Counted from the stretch's first letter, positions 1 through 8,117 are shown. The stretch: DNA of 64,000 nucleotides from Nonomuraea wenchangensis (GCF_900111685.1 NZ_FOHX01000026.1:60598-124597), one strand, 5' to 3'. Program-made: numbers and translations. The notes: generated by a model not told the origin, from the letters alone.

Positions 1-44
1 AACTACTTCTTATCCCCGCCCCTCCGGCTTATTCACCGCGAACC

Positions 45-74
45 TTGATATTCGTGGGGTTGCCCTACTGATAG
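45..74 (+). promoter_or_regulatory. Possible promoter for the peptide/TPR operon
   Basis: TTGATA at 45-50 is a plausible -35 box. A TACTGATAG stretch at 66-74 could supply the -10 region, with 15-17 bases of spacing depending on the register. This lies 33 bases before the small peptide start. The region left of base 1 is not visible, so transcription from further upstream cannot be excluded. Confidence 0.3.
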
Positions 75-106
75 GGCATCACCCCCCGCGAGTGGAGAGG
101 CACGTC

Positions 107-181
107 ATGAAACGCATCGTCGTCCGCAAGCCTGGACCCGTGAGGCTGGCCGGGACCTCCAGCGTCATCCACAAGGGGTGA
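107..181 (+). CDS. 24-residue basic micro-peptide coupled to a TPR protein
   Basis: A 25-codon frame opens with ATG after a good Shine-Dalgarno (GGAGAGG at 94-100, six bases of spacing). Its TGA overlaps the GTG start of the next gene (GTGA), so the two are probably translationally coupled. The peptide starts MKRIVVRKPGPVRL and ends SSVIHKG. It is strongly basic at the N-terminus, has no cysteine and no membrane segment. I do not recognise a named family. It could be a RiPP-like precursor, a signal peptide-like ligand sensed by the TPR partner, or only a leader ORF that sets translation of the TPR gene. The ribosome-binding site and overlap are seen directly; the role is inference. Confidence 0.6.
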   Translation: MKRIVVRKPGPVRLAGTSSVIHKG

Positions 182-1887
182 CCGAGGGCGGGTCCCACCT
201 CAAGGTCGAGGGTCCACCGCCCGAGAGCTGGCGGGCCGCGCGGCTGCTGAGGCCGATGATCGACGCGCACCGGCGGGCGCGCGGCCCCTACACCGTGGCG
301 GCGGCGCTGCTGCGCCGGCTGGTGCCGGAGACCCTCGACCGCTCGGCGGAGCTGGTGGCGGCCCACGACATCGAGATCCGGGCGGCGGCTCCCGAGCTCG
401 CCGAGCTGGTCCCGGCCCGGCGGGTGACGATCGACGCCGGGCTGAGCGACGACGAGCGCATCCTCGTGCCCGCGCCGCGCCGCACGCTGCGGCTGGCCAA
501 CGGTCTCGCCGAGTTCGTCCGCGACGCCGTGCCGCCAGGACGGGCGCTGGCCGTGTGCAACCTCGCCGAGGCCGACCCCACCGACCTCGAACTGCTCGAC
601 GTCCTGGCCCGCCGCGTACCGCCCGGCACGCTCACCCTCCTCCTCTGCACCGGCGGCCCGGAGCCCCCTCCCGACACGCGGGACGCCGCCGCGCTCTGGG
701 CCGTCGTGGACCGCTCCATGCGCGAGGGCTTCCTGCACACCGTCGCCGAGCTGGGGGAGCGCGGCCTCGCCAAAACCGAGCCGGGCGGCGCCTCGTGGTG
801 GCGTTTCGCGCAGCGCACCGCGACCGCGCTCGGCGGGCTCGGCCGCACCGCCGAGGCGCGGGCGCTCTGGGACCGGGTGCGCGAGGTCAGCCAGGACCCG
901 AAGATGCACGCGGCGGCGGCGTACGGCACCGCCATGCTGGACGCCCGCCACCCCGACCCCGCCCGCCGCGACCTCGGCCGCGCCCAGCGCTGGATCAACC
1001 TGGCCATCGCCGTCTCCTCCCTCCTGCCCGACCCCGCCGAACGGGCCTTCAAGCTCGGCTTCGACCGCAACGGCCTGGCCCTGATCGAGCTGCGCAGGCA
1101 GCGGCCCGAGGCCGCGCTGGCGCTGGTGGAGTCGGCCATCGAGCTGGCCCGCGAGCTGGGGGAGCGGCATCCGCTGCACCGCATGGTGCTGCTGGCCAAC
1201 CGGGCCCAGCTCCTCGCCGCGCTCGGCCGCGACAAGGAGGCCCTGGACGACTACGGGGCCGCCATCGCCCTCGACCCCGCCTTCCCCGACCACTACCTGG
1301 ACCGCGGCAACCTGCTGCTCAGGCTCGGGCAGCACGAGGAGGCGCTGGCCGACTACGAGCGGGCCATGCGGGCCGGGCCGCCGCTGCCGGAGGCGTACTA
1401 CAACCGGGCCGAGCTGCGCGTGACGCGCGGCGACACCGCGGGCGCGCTCGCCGACCTCGCCCGGGTCATCGAGCTCGACCCCGGCCACCTGGACGCCCGC
1501 ATCAACCGGGCCGGGCTGCTGGCCGCCTGGGGCCGCGACGAGGAGGCCGCGGCCGACGTGGCCGCCGGGCTAGCCCTCGCGCCGGGCAACCCGCACCTGC
1601 TGACCGTGCTGGGGCAGCTGGAGACGTCGGCGGGCCGGTTCGCCACGGCCGCGGCGGCGCTGGACGAGGCCGTGTCGGCCGCGCCCGGCCTGGCGGCGGC
1701 GTGGGGGAACCGCGGAGTGCTGCGGTACGCGACCGGCGACCTCGAAGGCGCGGTCGAGGACCTGAGCCGGGCCATCGACCTCCAGCCCCAGCCCGACCTG
1801 TTCGGCAACCGCGCGGTCGCGCTGCGCGCCCTGGGCCGTACCGCCGAGGCCGAGGCCGACGAGCGGCGCGCCGGCGCGTTCTCCTGA
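178..1887 (+). CDS. TPR-repeat protein with N-terminal degenerate NTPase-like region
   Basis: This is a 569-residue soluble protein starting at the GTG inside the upstream stop overlap. Residues ~1-180 resemble the back half of a STAND/AAA-type module: a hydrophobic strand ends in a Walker-B-like LAVCNLAEADPTD and a following helix reads LLDVLARRVPPG. No Walker A lysine is visible, so ATP binding is doubtful. Residues ~230-560 are tandem 34-residue TPR units with typical signatures such as DYGAAIALDPAFPDHYLDRG and AYYNRAELRVTRGD. TPR arrays bind peptides or proteins, and the coupled 24-residue peptide is the obvious candidate ligand. That link is inference. The protein could equally be a general scaffold or regulator. 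Confidence 0.75.
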   Translation: MTEGGSHLKVEGPPPESWRAARLLRPMIDAHRRARGPYTVAAALLRRLVPETLDRSAELVAAHDIEIRAAAPELAELVPARRVTIDAGLSDDERILVPAPRRTLRLANGLAEFVRDAVPPGRALAVCNLAEADPTDLELLDVLARRVPPGTLTLLLCTGGPEPPPDTRDAAALWAVVDRSMREGFLHTVAELGERGLAKTEPGGASWWRFAQRTATALGGLGRTAEARALWDRVREVSQDPKMHAAAAYGTAMLDARHPDPARRDLGRAQRWINLAIAVSSLLPDPAERAFKLGFDRNGLALIELRRQRPEAALALVESAIELARELGERHPLHRMVLLANRAQLLAALGRDKEALDDYGAAIALDPAFPDHYLDRGNLLLRLGQHEEALADYERAMRAGPPLPEAYYNRAELRVTRGDTAGALADLARVIELDPGHLDARINRAGLLAAWGRDEEAAADVAAGLALAPGNPHLLTVLGQLETSAGRFATAAAALDEAVSAAPGLAAAWGNRGVLRYATGDLEGAVEDLSRAIDLQPQPDLFGNRAVALRALGRTAEAEADERRAGAFS

Positions 1888-1972
1888 GCCCTCGCAGCAG
1901 TACGGGCGGCCTTGCGACTGATCTCCCCGGCCTTGGTTGCCCGCGCTCGCCCGCACGGGATTGGATGGAAAG

Positions 1973-2938
1973 ATGATCACGGGCAGGACGGACGCGCGAC
2001 CGCGGGTGGCGGTGTCGAGCTGCCTGCTGGGCGAGCTGGTCAGATACAACGGAGGCCACAGCCGCGACCGCTTCCTCACCGACGCGCTCGACCCGTACGT
2101 CGACTGGGTCCGCATCTGCCCCGAGATGGAGGCGGGCCTCGGCACGCCCCGCGAGACCCTGCGGCTGGAGGCAGCCGACGACGGCCCCCGGCTGATGACC
2201 CGCACCACCCACGCCGACCTGACCGACCGGATGCGCGCGCTCGCCGCCGAGCGGGCCGCCACGCTCGACGTCGACGGGTACGTCTTCAAGGCCAAGAGCC
2301 CCACCTGCGGCATCCACGGCGTGCCCGTCCACCGCGCCGACGGGATGCCGGCCGACCGGCGCAACCGGGGCCTGTTCGCCGAGACGATCATCGCGACCCA
2401 TCCGCTGCTGCCCGTCGAGGACGAGGGCCGCCTGCACGACGCGCTGCTGCGCGAGAGCTTCGTGGAGCGGGTGTTCGCGCACGCCCGGCTGCGGGCGCTG
2501 CTCGCCGGCGACTGGCGGCCACGTGACCTGGTCGCCTTCCACGCCCGGCACAAGATGCAGCTCCTCGCCCACGACCCGCTCCGCTACCGGCAGGCCGGGC
2601 GGGTGGTCGCCGAGGCGGGCGTCCGGCCTCATGAGGAGGTGGCCGCCGCCTACGCCGCGATCTTCCGCGAGGCGCTGGCGAGCAAGGCCACGCTGGGCAG
2701 GAACGTCAACGTGCTGCAGCACGCCATGGGCATGCTCGCCCTCGACCCGACCCGGCGCGCCGACCTGGTCGAGGTGATCGAGTCGTACCGGGCCGGCCTG
2801 GTGCCGCTGAGCGTCCCGACGACGCTGCTGCGCCATCACGCGCGGGGCGAGGCGGCCGAGTACGTCCGCGACCAGACCTACTTCTCGCCCTACCCGGACG
2901 ACCTGCGGTTGCGCAACCACGTGCCGGCTCCCGGGTAG
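1973..2938 (+). CDS. DUF523-DUF1722 (YbgA-like) protein
   Basis: This is a two-domain protein of about 321 residues. Residues ~10-160 carry the DUF523 signature: VSSCLLGELVRYNGG near the N-terminus, CPEMEAGLGTPRE, then YVFKAKSPTCGIHGV with conserved cysteines. Residues ~190-310 are DUF1722/YbgA, with FHARHKMQLLAHDP and NVLQHAMG. The family has been linked to thio-group handling on nucleobases or metal chemistry, but the reaction is not settled. I chose the ATG at 1973 because purine-rich GGATGGAAAG precedes it; a longer TTG start at 1937 is possible. The gene stands alone, 14 bases before the NUDIX gene, so the two may be co-transcribed. Confidence 0.8.
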   Translation: MITGRTDARPRVAVSSCLLGELVRYNGGHSRDRFLTDALDPYVDWVRICPEMEAGLGTPRETLRLEAADDGPRLMTRTTHADLTDRMRALAAERAATLDVDGYVFKAKSPTCGIHGVPVHRADGMPADRRNRGLFAETIIATHPLLPVEDEGRLHDALLRESFVERVFAHARLRALLAGDWRPRDLVAFHARHKMQLLAHDPLRYRQAGRVVAEAGVRPHEEVAAAYAAIFREALASKATLGRNVNVLQHAMGMLALDPTRRADLVEVIESYRAGLVPLSVPTTLLRHHARGEAAEYVRDQTYFSPYPDDLRLRNHVPAPG

Positions 2939-2952
2939 CTAGCCTCGGTGGG

Positions 2953-3399
2953 ATGGAGCACGTGAGCGCCCGCCCCGCCGCCCGCGTCGTCTGCCTCGAC
3001 GGCGACGGCCGGGTCCTGCTGCTGCACTGGTACGACCGCGTCGCCCACGCCGACGTGTGGGAGCCGCCCGGGGGCGGCATCGACCCGGGAGAGACGGCCC
3101 TCGACGCCGCCCGGCGCGAGCTGACCGAGGAGACCGGTTTGCCCGGCTCGGCGGTGCTCGACCGGCGGGTCGAGGTGGCCCGCGACTTCTTCTGGCTGGG
3201 CGTCCGCTACGTCAAGGACGAGTCGTTCTACCTTGCCAGGTTCGCCGGGGCCCGGCCGGTGGTCAGGCCGGACGGGCTGACGCAGGAGGAGCGGGAGGCG
3301 TACCTCGGATACATCTGGGCCGAGGAGCTGCCCGTCCTGGGGCTGGAGCCGCCGGGCCTGGCGGAGGTCGTCCGCCGCCTCACCGACCCGGGACGGTAG
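2953..3399 (+). CDS. NUDIX hydrolase
   Basis: This 148-residue protein contains a full NUDIX box, GGGIDPGETALDAARRELTE followed by ETGL (residues ~38-61), which matches GX5EX7REUXEEXGU. The E residues of REL-x-EE-x-G bind the catalytic metal. The family hydrolyses nucleoside diphosphates linked to another moiety; the substrate cannot be told from sequence. It follows the DUF523 gene by 14 bases. Its last 20 bases overlap the 3' end of the convergent beta-lactamase-like gene. Confidence 0.88.
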   Translation: MEHVSARPAARVVCLDGDGRVLLLHWYDRVAHADVWEPPGGGIDPGETALDAARRELTEETGLPGSAVLDRRVEVARDFFWLGVRYVKDESFYLARFAGARPVVRPDGLTQEEREAYLGYIWAEELPVLGLEPPGLAEVVRRLTDPGR

Positions 3400-4183
3400 C
3401 CCGGCGGGGCTTCGCGCCGCCCAGCTCGGTCAGCGTCGTCGCCATCAGCTCGCGCAGCAGCGCGCCGGACAGCTGGTCGTGCACCTGCTCCACCGGCAGG
3501 CCCTTGCCCACCCGCTTGCGGTAGTCCTCGCGGGCGGCGGGGTCGGGGAAGGGCAGCGCGGTCATGCCGACGACGACGCTCACCCGGGTGCCGCCGCGCG
3601 GCAGCAGGGCGACGGCGTGGGTGCGCAGGCAGGTCTCGTCGGGGGCGCCGTACCAGCCGCACTTGATCGCCGCCTCGGCCGAGCCGAGCGCCTCCCGGAT
3701 CCCGAACGTCTGCTCGCCCTCCACCTGCCGCATCCATTCGAGCACCTCGGCGGCCACCGGGTCGCCGGCCGCGGCGGACTGGGCGAGCACCGCGTACGCG
3801 GTCGCGACCTCCTCGGCGGCGACCTCGACCGAGCCGAAGCGCGAGGGGTCGCCGTTGGGCGGGGCCCAGGACACGCCGGTGCGCTCGCGCAGGTCGTCGA
3901 GGATGACGCCCGGCCCGACGCCGAGCCACAGGTTGAGCGTGTCGGAGTTGGAGGAGACCACGACCGCGGGCTCGGCGTGCCGGCGCCAGCGCTCCCGGTC
4001 GGGGATGCGGTCCGCGGCCACCCACGCGTAGAGGGGTTTCAGCAGCGACGCGCAGCGCAGCCGGGTGAAGCCGGCGCACGCGGACACCGTGCGGGGCGGC
4101 GGCCCGCCGTAGCCGCGCCGGATCCCGGCGGCCTGGGCCGCGGCGCTTGGGTCAAGGTCGTCGAGCAGGTCGTTGAACGCCAC
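3380..4183 (-). CDS. Beta-lactamase-like serine hydrolase, cytoplasmic
   Basis: A 267-residue protein shows the three class A beta-lactamase/penicillin-binding motifs in order and at usual spacing: SLLK (SxxK, near residue 50), SNSD (SxN-type, near residue 80) and KCGW (KxG, near residue 180). No signal peptide or lipobox is seen at the N-terminus, so it probably stays in the cytoplasm. That argues against a classical secreted resistance enzyme and for an esterase or peptidase role. The GTG at 4183 is chosen; a GTG at 4192 is equally open. The gene ends inside the convergent NUDIX gene and lies 17 bases upstream of the TetR stop codon. The class is well supported; the substrate is unknown. 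Confidence 0.7.
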   Translation of the reverse strand: MAFNDLLDDLDPSAAAQAAGIRRGYGGPPPRTVSACAGFTRLRCASLLKPLYAWVAADRIPDRERWRRHAEPAVVVSSNSDTLNLWLGVGPGVILDDLRERTGVSWAPPNGDPSRFGSVEVAAEEVATAYAVLAQSAAAGDPVAAEVLEWMRQVEGEQTFGIREALGSAEAAIKCGWYGAPDETCLRTHAVALLPRGGTRVSVVVGMTALPFPDPAAREDYRKRVGKGLPVEQVHDQLSGALLRELMATTLTELGGAKPRRATVPGR

Positions 4184-4200
4184 GCACCCCACCGTAGACC

Positions 4201-4827
4201 CTAGGGGCGCTCTCCCCAGCGGCCTTCGTACCACTCGGCGCCCGGTGGATCGCCGGGCAGCGGGGTGCGGCCCGGGGCGCGCAGGCCGTCGAGCGCGATG
4301 GCGAGCAGCCGCCGCCTGACGTGCTCGTGCACGGGGTCGGGCGGGCCGGGCGCGGGGCGGCTGAACTGCTCGATGAGCAGCGGGAGGTCGAGGGTGGTCA
4401 CGTCCTGCCTGAGCACGCCGGCCGCGTGCGCCCGCGCGACGAGCCGGCCGGCCAGCTCGGTGGCGCGCTGCGAGGCGCGCCACATCTCGGGGGTGACCTC
4501 GATGGTGCCCGCGACGGGGGCGAGCGCGCCGGAGCGCAGGTCCACGCAGGCGCGTACGTACGCCTCCAGGCCGGACCAGGGGTCGTCGTCGGCCAGGGCC
4601 GTCTCGGCGGCCTCGGCGACGCGTTCCATGGCGATGAGGCACAGCCGCTGGAGCAGCTCCTCCTTGGTGCGGTAGCGGCGGTAGAGGCTGCCCATGCCCA
4701 CGCCCGCCTGCCGGGCGATCGCCGAGACCGGCGCGTCGAACCCCTGCGTGGTGAACACCTCGTGGGCCGCCCGCAGCAGGCGCAGATCGTTGCGCGCCGC
4801 CTCGGCCTGCCTGCCGCGTCCGGACAT
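4201..4827 (-). CDS. TetR-family repressor
   Basis: This is a 208-residue regulator. The N-terminal helix-turn-helix (residues ~10-60) includes VSAIARQAGVGMGSLYRRYR. The C-terminal half is an all-helical ligand-binding domain. I chose the ATG at 4827 because a TATCGT -10-like hexamer ends eight bases before it, consistent with a leaderless message; a GTG at 4836 is also in frame. It is divergent from the quinone-oxidoreductase gene at 4914, and two perfect 17-bp palindromes fill the shared intergenic space. It therefore very likely represses that neighbour and itself. The inducer is unknown. Confidence 0.88.
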   Translation of the reverse strand: MSGRGRQAEAARNDLRLLRAAHEVFTTQGFDAPVSAIARQAGVGMGSLYRRYRTKEELLQRLCLIAMERVAEAAETALADDDPWSGLEAYVRACVDLRSGALAPVAGTIEVTPEMWRASQRATELAGRLVARAHAAGVLRQDVTTLDLPLLIEQFSRPAPGPPDPVHEHVRRRLLAIALDGLRAPGRTPLPGDPPGAEWYEGRWGERP

Positions 4828-4849
4828 GGGGACCACGATAGCCGAATTG

Positions 4850-4893
4850 CGGAGCGCTGCGCTCCGATATAGATTTCGGAGCGTAGCGCTCCG
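4850..4893. promoter_or_regulatory. Twin TetR operators
   Basis: Two perfect 17-bp inverted repeats lie at 4850-4866 and 4877-4893. Each has arms CGGAGCG and CGCTCCG around three bases (CTG in one, TAG in the other). Their centres are 27 bp apart. They fill the gap between the divergent TetR and oxidoreductase genes. An AT-rich GATATAGAT between them may be a -10 region. Two sites under three helical turns apart suggest that two dimers bind together. Confidence 0.8.
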
Positions 4894-4913
4894 AATAACG
4901 GAAAGGCTGGGAC

Positions 4914-5837
4914 ATGCGCGCGGTGGTCCTGAGGCGGTACGGCGGGCCGGAGGAACTGGTCGCCGAGGAGGTGCCGGACCCGGTCGCCGGGCCCGGGCAG
5001 GTGCTGGTGCGGGTCGCGGTGGCGGGCGTGACGTTCGTGGAGACGCAGGTGCGCGCCGACCGGGGCCCCCGGCGGGCCGAGCTGCCCGTCGTCCTCGGCA
5101 ACGGGGTGGCGGGCACCGTGCTCGCGGTGGGGGAGGGCGTGGACCAGGCGCTGACCGGCACGCTCGTCGTCACCACCCTCGGCGGCCAGGGCGGCTACGC
5201 GGAGCTGGCGGTGGCCCGCGCCGCGGACGTCATCCCCGTGCCCGAGGGGCTGTCACCCGAGCACGCCGTCGCGCTGCTGGCCGACGGGCGCACCGCGCTC
5301 GGCCTGGTGAGCGCCGCCGCCCCGGCGCCGGGGGAGTGGGTGCTCGTGGAGGCCGCGGGCGGCGGCGTGGGCAGCCTGCTCGTGCAGCTCGCGAGCGCCG
5401 CGGGGGCGCGCGTGGTGGCGGCGGGATCCGCCGCCAAGCGTGAGCTGGCCGCGAGCCTGGGTGCCGAGCTGACCGTGGACTACACGCGGCCGGGCTGGAC
5501 CGCCGAGGTGCGCGCCGCGACCGGCGGGCTCGACCTCGTCTTCGACGGCGTGGGCGGCGACGTCGGCGCGGCGGCGCAGGGGCTGCTGAAGGACGGTGGC
5601 CGGATCAGCGTGTACGGCATGGCCGGCGGCCCCATGACCACCCCCGACCCGCGCGTCAAGGCCGTCGCCTGGCCGGACACGGACCTGCGCGAGCTGTCCA
5701 GGGCGGCGCTGGCCGAGGCCGCGGCCGGTCGCCTCCGCCCGGTGATCGGCGCGGTCGTCCCCCTGGAGTCCGCGGCGTCCGCCCACGCGGCCATCGAGGC
5801 GAGGACGGTCGTCGGCAAGACCCTGCTGGTGCCCTGA
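4914..5837 (+). CDS. Zinc-independent quinone oxidoreductase (MDR superfamily)
   Basis: This 307-residue enzyme has an N-terminal GroES-like domain and an NADPH-binding Rossmann fold, with EAAGGGVGSLLVQLASAAGA at about residue 145. The catalytic and structural zinc cysteines of alcohol dehydrogenases are absent, so it belongs to the quinone reductase (Qor/zeta-crystallin) branch and probably reduces quinones or enones with NADPH. It is divergent from a TetR gene and has two operator palindromes just upstream. Induction by a toxic electrophile or similar ligand is likely by analogy. Substrate unknown. Confidence 0.85.
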   Translation: MRAVVLRRYGGPEELVAEEVPDPVAGPGQVLVRVAVAGVTFVETQVRADRGPRRAELPVVLGNGVAGTVLAVGEGVDQALTGTLVVTTLGGQGGYAELAVARAADVIPVPEGLSPEHAVALLADGRTALGLVSAAAPAPGEWVLVEAAGGGVGSLLVQLASAAGARVVAAGSAAKRELAASLGAELTVDYTRPGWTAEVRAATGGLDLVFDGVGGDVGAAAQGLLKDGGRISVYGMAGGPMTTPDPRVKAVAWPDTDLRELSRAALAEAAAGRLRPVIGAVVPLESAASAHAAIEARTVVGKTLLVP

Positions 5838-5860
5838 CCGGGCTCTCAGACAACGGGCTC

Positions 5861-6334
5861 TCAGACCGGTGACCTGGCCAGGGCCAGCGCCAGGGCGAGC
5901 GGCGGCAGCGCGACCAGCGTCAGCGCCGCCGCCACCCGCCACCCCCGGTGGACCCGCGACTCGGTCACGAACGCCGCCACGGCCCCCGCCACCGCGAACG
6001 CCGCCCCGGCCGCCGCCAGATCCGCCCACCGCGACGTCCACGAGGGCAGCGCCTCCCCGGCCAGCCGGAACACCACCAGCGCCCCGGCGGCCACCAGCGC
6101 CACCCGCCGCGCGGGCCGTACGTCCACCCGCTCCAGCACCCGTACGGACCCGGCGAGCAGCGCCAGGCTGATCACCACGAGCAGGCCGACGGACGGCGCG
6201 AGGCACCCCCAGTCCTCGCAGCCCACGCCGAGCCAGGCGACGCGGACGGTGGCCCACCACAGCACCCCGAGGACGGCGCACACCGCGGCCGCCCGCCCCA
6301 TTCGCCCCGCCATGACCTCCATGTTCTCATTCAA
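5861..6334 (-). CDS. Four-helix integral membrane protein, unknown
   Basis: This is a 157-residue hydrophobic protein with about four membrane segments (roughly residues 13-33, 47-63, 78-95 and 105-152, the last region holding one or two helices). A CEDWGC pair of cysteines sits in the first external loop and could form a disulfide. Internal methionines at residues 5, 8 and 11 are alternative starts. I do not recognise the family. It sits between the oxidoreductase (convergent) and the phosphate-transport pair (same strand, 18 bases away). Confidence 0.6.
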   Translation of the reverse strand: MNENMEVMAGRMGRAAAVCAVLGVLWWATVRVAWLGVGCEDWGCLAPSVGLLVVISLALLAGSVRVLERVDVRPARRVALVAAGALVVFRLAGEALPSWTSRWADLAAAGAAFAVAGAVAAFVTESRVHRGWRVAAALTLVALPPLALALALARSPV

Positions 6335-6352
6335 GGCTGGCAGGCGAGCCGG

Positions 6353-6988
6353 TCAGCGCTTCATGGCGCCGTCCGCGATGGCGTCCGCCGCCTCGCCGAT
6401 CGCCACCCCGACGATCTCCAGCCGCCGCACCAGCTCCCGCTCCTTCATCTTCTCCGGGGTCAGCTCGTCGCCGGAGAAGATGCGCGAGATCTCGTACTGG
6501 TACATCCGCCGGATCGCCCCGCCCGCCTTCTTCGCCTCCAGCGCGTCCACCTCGACCGCCGATGGGCTCGCGGCCAGGTCGCGTACGGCCTGCTCAAGGG
6601 CGTCGATGCCGACGATGACCTGGTCCAGCATGGGCGTGAAGCGGATCTGCTCCGGCACCCGGTACAGATGGGACTCGCGCACGAAGTCCCGCAGCGAGTC
6701 CAGCACGTCGTCGATCGAGCGCGACAGCCGGAACAGGTCCTCCCTGTCGATCGGCGTCACCAGGGCGGACTGGAGCTCGTCCACGAGGCGGGCCCGCTCC
6801 TCGTCGCCCAGGTGCTCGATGGAGCGCATCCGCTCGTGCGCCCCCGTGCGCCCGACCTCGCCGCCGATCATGGCCATGGCCAGCCAGGCGCCCTCCTTGG
6901 TGGCCTCGAGCTGGCCGAGCAGCGCCTCGGTCACCCCGGCGTCCATCCGCCCGGAGATGAGGTCCCTGATCCTCCGCAGCCGCTTCAC
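6353..6988 (-). CDS. DUF47 (PhoU-like) partner of the phosphate transporter
   Basis: This 211-residue, mostly helical protein of the DUF47/PhoU-like family is found with PiT transporters and thought to modulate them. Visible features are a basic N-terminus (KRLRRIRDLI), the SRSIDDVLDSLRDFV helix near the middle, and EDLFRLSRSIDD metal-binding-type acidic residues. The GTG start overlaps the TGA of the upstream PiT gene (GTGA), which makes translational coupling and a joint complex likely. Confidence 0.82.
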   Translation of the reverse strand: MKRLRRIRDLISGRMDAGVTEALLGQLEATKEGAWLAMAMIGGEVGRTGAHERMRSIEHLGDEERARLVDELQSALVTPIDREDLFRLSRSIDDVLDSLRDFVRESHLYRVPEQIRFTPMLDQVIVGIDALEQAVRDLAASPSAVEVDALEAKKAGGAIRRMYQYEISRIFSGDELTPEKMKERELVRRLEIVGVAIGEAADAIADGAMKR

Positions 6989-7941
6989 AACGCTCTCAGT
7001 CCTTTCACCGCCAGGGCCAGGACCCATCCCGCCAGCGCGCTGGCCGGCAGGGTCAGCAGCCAGGCCGTCGCGATCTTGATCGCCGCGTACCAGCGCACCC
7101 GGCTGCTGCCCCGCGCGACGCCCGCGCCGATCAGGCCGCCCGCGATGGCCTGGGTCATGCTCACCGGCATCCCGACGGCCGCGCAGCCGATGACCGCCAG
7201 CCCCGACGCCAGCTCGGCGGCCACGCCGTGCGCGGGCCTGGAGACGATGATCTCCCGGCTCAGCGTGCGGCCGGCCCTCGGCAGTCCGTAGAGGACGCCG
7301 ACCCCGAAGAGCACGGCCACCAGCGACGTGTACGCGACCGGCGCGCCACGGAAGCCGATGGCGATCATGAAGAGGGCGAGCATCTTCTGGGCGTCGTTGG
7401 CGGCGTAGGCGACGGTCTGCAGCAGGTAGCCCAGCCGGTGCCACCGCCCGAGCCCCCGGGAGCCCACGACCAGCGTGAGCAGCCGGATGATCACCCACGC
7501 CAGCAGCCCGCCCGCGATCGGGGCGGCGACGCCGAACGCGAGCACCTGCGCCACCGTCGCCCCCGACACCGGCAGCCCCCAGCCGAGGCCCGCCCCGGTG
7601 AGCCCGCCCACGACGGCGAGGGTGAGGCTGGTCGGGCGGCCCTTGACGCTGAGCGTGACGACCACGCCGAGCGCCGCGAGCACGGCCGCCGACGTCGCGA
7701 TCCGCCCGCCGGGCTGGTCGAAGTGCGCCAGCCGGTCCACGAACGTCAGCGCCACCTGGTAGGACAGCAGCGGCACGGCCGCCACCGTGACGATCAGCCC
7801 GAGGACACCGGCCGCCGGCCGCACCGTGGGCAGCTTGAGCCCGGTGGCGAGCAGCGCGCCGCCGTCGTTGATCCCGGACACGATCGCGAACAACGCCGCG
7901 ACCACGACCAGGACGACGGCGTCCAAAGGCACGTGCTCCAC
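6985..7941 (-). CDS. PiT-family inorganic phosphate transporter
   Basis: This 318-residue membrane protein has about ten helices. The duplicated PiT signature is visible twice: GINDGGALLATGLKLPTVRP near the N-terminus and YAANDAQKMLALFMIAIGF in the second half. These asparagine/aspartate motifs bind phosphate and the coupling cation (sodium or proton). It starts at GTG 7941 and is followed by an overlapping DUF47 gene. An inverted repeat at 7980-8010 lies upstream and may control it. Metal-phosphate uptake at the cytoplasmic membrane is the expected role. Confidence 0.88.
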   Translation of the reverse strand: MEHVPLDAVVLVVVAALFAIVSGINDGGALLATGLKLPTVRPAAGVLGLIVTVAAVPLLSYQVALTFVDRLAHFDQPGGRIATSAAVLAALGVVVTLSVKGRPTSLTLAVVGGLTGAGLGWGLPVSGATVAQVLAFGVAAPIAGGLLAWVIIRLLTLVVGSRGLGRWHRLGYLLQTVAYAANDAQKMLALFMIAIGFRGAPVAYTSLVAVLFGVGVLYGLPRAGRTLSREIIVSRPAHGVAAELASGLAVIGCAAVGMPVSMTQAIAGGLIGAGVARGSSRVRWYAAIKIATAWLLTLPASALAGWVLALAVKGLRAL

Positions 7942-7979
7942 CCCCGTCGGCTCAGGACGATGAGGCGGGACCCGGCCGT

Positions 7980-8010
7980 GTTATCCAAATCGTCCGTAAT
8001 GGTGGATAAC
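7980..8010. promoter_or_regulatory. Inverted repeat between the PiT and purU genes
   Basis: Perfect 8-base arms GTTATCCA (7980-7987) and TGGATAAC (8003-8010) are separated by 15 bases. The repeat lies 39 bases upstream of the PiT start and 108 bases upstream of purU. It does not resemble the tandem GTTCACC repeats of streptomycete PHO boxes. It may be an operator for either divergent gene. Confidence 0.4.
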
Positions 8011-8117
8011 TACCCCATATTCGATCGCCCAGCGTGTCCCCGGCGACACTCCTCACGCCGGTACGCTCGACGTGACGCCCGATCCACGTCCACGACCCTA
8101 AGCGCGAGAGTGACCGC

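Noticed and set aside
79..1488. A 469-codon minus-strand frame opposite the TPR gene
   Set aside because: It has no recognisable motif, and the plus strand carries a clear TPR repeat protein with a ribosome-bound start.
7980..8010. Two inverted DnaA-box-like 9-mers
   Set aside because: TTATCCAAA and TTATCCACC each differ from TTATNCACA, and there is no cluster or origin context. An operator is more likely.
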